Assembly (NCBI GenBank): GCA_005773695.1
Contig: SXHM01000148.1
Location: 1 to 7,924, forward strand
Origin: Bacteroidota bacterium
GTDB taxonomy: Bacteria; Bacteroidota; Bacteroidia; SXHM01
DNA: 7,924 bases
Reading direction: 5' to 3'
Shown here: positions 5,908 to 7,924 of the stretch, piece by piece
Layout of the letters: the number at the start of each line of letters is the position of its first letter
Position numbering within the stretch: position 1 is the stretch's first letter
Translations under genes and position numbers: made by a program
Notes under the pieces: model-generated
What the model saw: only the letters and a program-made list of their open reading frames with translations
Told to the model about the DNA's origin: nothing
The model's database searches: none

Positions 5908-7924
5908 TTGTTTAAATCAAAATTACAAACAGCATTAAAAGGTTTATTCTCAGCAATTTTTTTGCTGGGTTTTTCTGTTATTGCCAACGCCCAACTTACC
6001 ACAAACAGCACTCAAACGCCAACACAACTGGTTCAGGATGTTTTGCTTGGCAACGGAATAACAGTCAGCAATATCACTTACACAGGAAACTCAAATGCAC
6101 GAGGTTTTTTTAATGGAGCAACCTCAAATATAGGACTTGCAAGCGGAGTTTTACTTACAACCGGAGACATAATTAATGCTCCGGGACCAAATGCTAGTGG
6201 AAGTGAAGGTACGGACAACTCAATAGGCGGAGATCCTGATCTTGATCAAATTTCAGGTGTTATAACTTTTGATGCCTGTATATTAGAATTTGACTTTGTT
6301 CCGTTGGCTGATTCGGTTACATTCAGATATGTTTTCGGATCTGAAGAATACCCTGAGTTTGTTGATGGGATTGTGAATGATGCTTTCGGATTTTTTATAA
6401 GCGGACCGGGTATAGCAGGTCCTTACTCTAACGCTGCACAAAATATTGCCATTATACCGGGCACAGCAACACCTGTAACTATTAACGATGTGAACAACGG
6501 AACCAATGATTGCGTCATGGGCGGACCAAACGGGCCTTGTTCAAACTGCGCTTATTATGTAAACAACTGCAACGGAAACACCGTTCAGTATGATGGTTTT
6601 ACCACCGTTCTGGAAGCAAAGGCAACTGTAATTCCCTGCCAGACTTATCATATAAAATTGGCGGTAGCTGATGGCGGAGATGGCGTTTGGGACTCAGGTG
6701 TTTTTCTGGAAGCTAATAGTTTCAGCAGCGGAACAGTGAATATAAGCGCAGAAGCAACTTACTCCAGCACATTGAATGATACCGCTTTGATTGAAGGCTG
6801 CGGTGATGCCATTGTATATTTTGAACGAACAGGCTCTACCTCCAGCGCACAAACGGTTTACTATACCATTACCGGAACGGCATCCAACGGAACAGATTAC
6901 GTACAAATACCTGACAGCATTGTAATTCCTGCTGGGCAAACCATTGCTGACTTAACACTTTCCAGTATTTCAGACGGTATTCCTGAGGGCTCGGAAACAG
7001 TGATTATTACTCTTCAATTGGGCAGTATTTGTAATGGTGCACCTCAGCCTTCTATTGCGCTTACTATAAGCGATGCACCTCAGCTAAACTTGATTTCGGT
7101 AAGTAATGATACAGTTCTCGTTTGCCCCGGAGCAGTTACGCTCAGCATAGAAGTAGATGGTGGAATTCCCGGTTATGATTACGCATGGGACAGCGGACAA
7201 AATACTCAAACCATTACTGTTAGTCCTGGAGTTACAACAACTTACACGGTTACGGTTTCGGATACTTGCGGAAACCAAACTATTGTTGAATCAATTACTG
7301 TAAGCCTGCCTAACTATGTTCCGATGGTAATTACTGCTTCGGATGCTGCTATTTGCGGAGGCGACAGCGCACTTATAACCGCAACGGTAACCGGAGGAAT
7401 TCCAAACTACACCTTCACCTGGGATAACGGATTAGGTAACGGACAAACGTTTTATGTAAACCCTGCACAAAACACCAATTACACCGTTACGGTTACAGAT
7501 AGTTGCAGCATTTCTGCTTCGCAAACAATTCTGGTGAGTGTTGATACCGCTTACGCTGATTTTAGTTACGAATATCAGGGAGCGAGATCGCTGCGGTTTG
7601 TGAATTTGAGTATTGATGCAGTTGAAAGCCAATGGTTTTTTCAAGACGGAACAGCTTCTACTGAATTCAGCCCTTTGCATACATTTACTGATACGGGGAC
7701 GTACTTTGTTCTTTTGGTAATCACCAATTCTGCAGGTTGTATTGACAGTGTAGTTTATCCTGTGATTGCATATCCTGATTTTCATGTATGGATACCTAAC
7801 GGATTTACTCCGGGCAACGATAGATTGAACGAATTTTTTTCGCCAGTCGGACAGGGATGGCGCTCTGCTGAGATGCGTATTTTCAATCGCTGGGGCGAAC
7901 AAATTCATACCATCTTTGATACCC
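5908..7924 (+). CDS. Secreted multi-domain protein with choice-of-anchor L domain and type B T9SS sorting domain, 3' end outside window
   Basis: This is a probable surface or secreted cargo of the type IX secretion system; its specific role is unknown. The frame is open for 672 codons to the window edge. A signal peptide (1-28) has a Lys-rich start, hydrophobic core GLFSAIFLLGFSVIA, and a likely cut after ANA before Gln29; there is no lipobox. Next is a choice-of-anchor L domain (about 32-270) with TQLVQDVLLGNGI, VFGSEEYPEFVD and NCAYYVNNC, then a Calx-beta-like domain (about 275-388: TASNGTDY, DGIPEGSETV). Two Ig-like repeats follow (399-456 and 476-535), then a PKD-like domain (about 550-615: FFQDGTAS, HTFTDTGTYFVLLV). 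The end begins the gliding-motility C-terminal sorting domain (from about 627: WIPNGFTP, IFNRWGEQIH). No in-frame ATG precedes the signal peptide, so TTG is the start. Composition is Asn/Thr/Ser/Gly-rich, as in other T9SS cargo. It diverges from the miaB operon and has its own promoter. Confidence 0.9.
   Translation, partial: MFKSKLQTALKGLFSAIFLLGFSVIANAQLTTNSTQTPTQLVQDVLLGNGITVSNITYTGNSNARGFFNGATSNIGLASGVLLTTGDIINAPGPNASGSEGTDNSIGGDPDLDQISGVITFDACILEFDFVPLADSVTFRYVFGSEEYPEFVDGIVNDAFGFFISGPGIAGPYSNAAQNIAIIPGTATPVTINDVNNGTNDCVMGGPNGPCSNCAYYVNNCNGNTVQYDGFTTVLEAKATVIPCQTYHIKLAVADGGDGVWDSGVFLEANSFSSGTVNISAEATYSSTLNDTALIEGCGDAIVYFERTGSTSSAQTVYYTITGTASNGTDYVQIPDSIVIPAGQTIADLTLSSISDGIPEGSETVIITLQLGSICNGAPQPSIALTISDAPQLNLISVSNDTVLVCPGAVTLSIEVDGGIPGYDYAWDSGQNTQTITVSPGVTTTYTVTVSDTCGNQTIVESITVSLPNYVPMVITASDAAICGGDSALITATVTGGIPNYTFTWDNGLGNGQTFYVNPAQNTNYTVTVTDSCSISASQTILVSVDTAYADFSYEYQGARSLRFVNLSIDAVESQWFFQDGTASTEFSPLHTFTDTGTYFVLLVITNSAGCIDSVVYPVIAYPDFHVWIPNGFTPGNDRLNEFFSPVGQGWRSAEMRIFNRWGEQIHTIFDT
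7102..7512 (+). repeat. Two tandem Ig-like repeats within the T9SS cargo gene
   Basis: Residues 399-456 and 476-535 of the cargo protein share one pattern: an early Cys (VCPG, Cys406; ICGGD, Cys483), a GGIP-x-Y-x-(Y/F)-x-W-D core, and a closing YTVTV-(S/T)-D-x-C (Cys454, Cys533). DNA similarity is strongest at the closing strand, where both units contain GTTACGGTT. Each unit could hold one disulfide between its two cysteines, which would suit a periplasm-transiting extracellular domain. The units are diverged, so the duplication is old or was acquired as a family module. Confidence 0.75.

Noticed and set aside
5951..5967. Hairpin CAGCAA-TTTTT-TTGCTG early in the T9SS cargo gene
   Set aside because: It lies inside the signal-peptide coding region and reflects codons for the hydrophobic core; the T run is the loop, not a 3' tail, so it is not a terminator.
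6694..7908. Minus-strand open frames opposite the T9SS cargo gene
   Set aside because: The plus strand is one long frame with recognisable domains throughout, and the antisense frames have no domain features or plausible starts.

Overview
This AT-rich window comes from a member of the Bacteroidota. Three lines of evidence agree. First, the promoters have the phylum's TTG / TAnnTTTG architecture. Second, the start codons mostly lack Shine-Dalgarno sequences and sit in A-rich leaders. Third, the rightmost gene is a signal-peptide-bearing, multi-domain surface or secreted protein that ends in a gliding-motility/type IX secretion (T9SS) type B sorting domain. No class or genus can be fixed from sequence alone.

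Minus strand, transcribed right to left (5772 to 1): a tightly packed housekeeping cluster. miaB (tRNA methylthiotransferase) starts at an ATG at 5737, just behind a clear promoter. It is followed by a sigma-54-dependent activator with no sensor domain, an LptE-like outer-membrane lipoprotein, a conserved Bacteroidota protein of unknown function, and secG. Spacing is 12, -4, 1 and 1 bases, so translational coupling is likely. A perfect 12-bp hairpin with a T run closes this unit. After a 169-base gap come groES and groEL. groEL runs off the left edge with 289 of roughly 545 residues present. The genes serve related general needs: LPS delivery to the outer membrane, protein export, folding and tRNA modification.

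Divergent region (5738-5907): it holds the miaB promoter, a perfect 15-bp dyad lying on that promoter's -33 element, and a second Bacteroidota-type promoter facing right.

Plus strand (5908 to the right edge): one long open frame with a TTG start and no stop within the window. Its order is signal peptide, choice-of-anchor L domain, Calx-beta-like domain, two Cys-bracketed Ig-like repeats, PKD-like domain, and the start of a type B T9SS sorting domain. It is probably exported across the outer membrane and displayed or released.

No CRISPR array, insertion sequence, phage gene or RNA gene was seen, and there is no clear novel defence or mobile system. The most interesting leads are regulatory: a sigma-54-like site upstream of groES in a locus that also encodes a sigma-54 activator, a 9-bp word present three times around the secG terminator, and the dyad on the miaB promoter.
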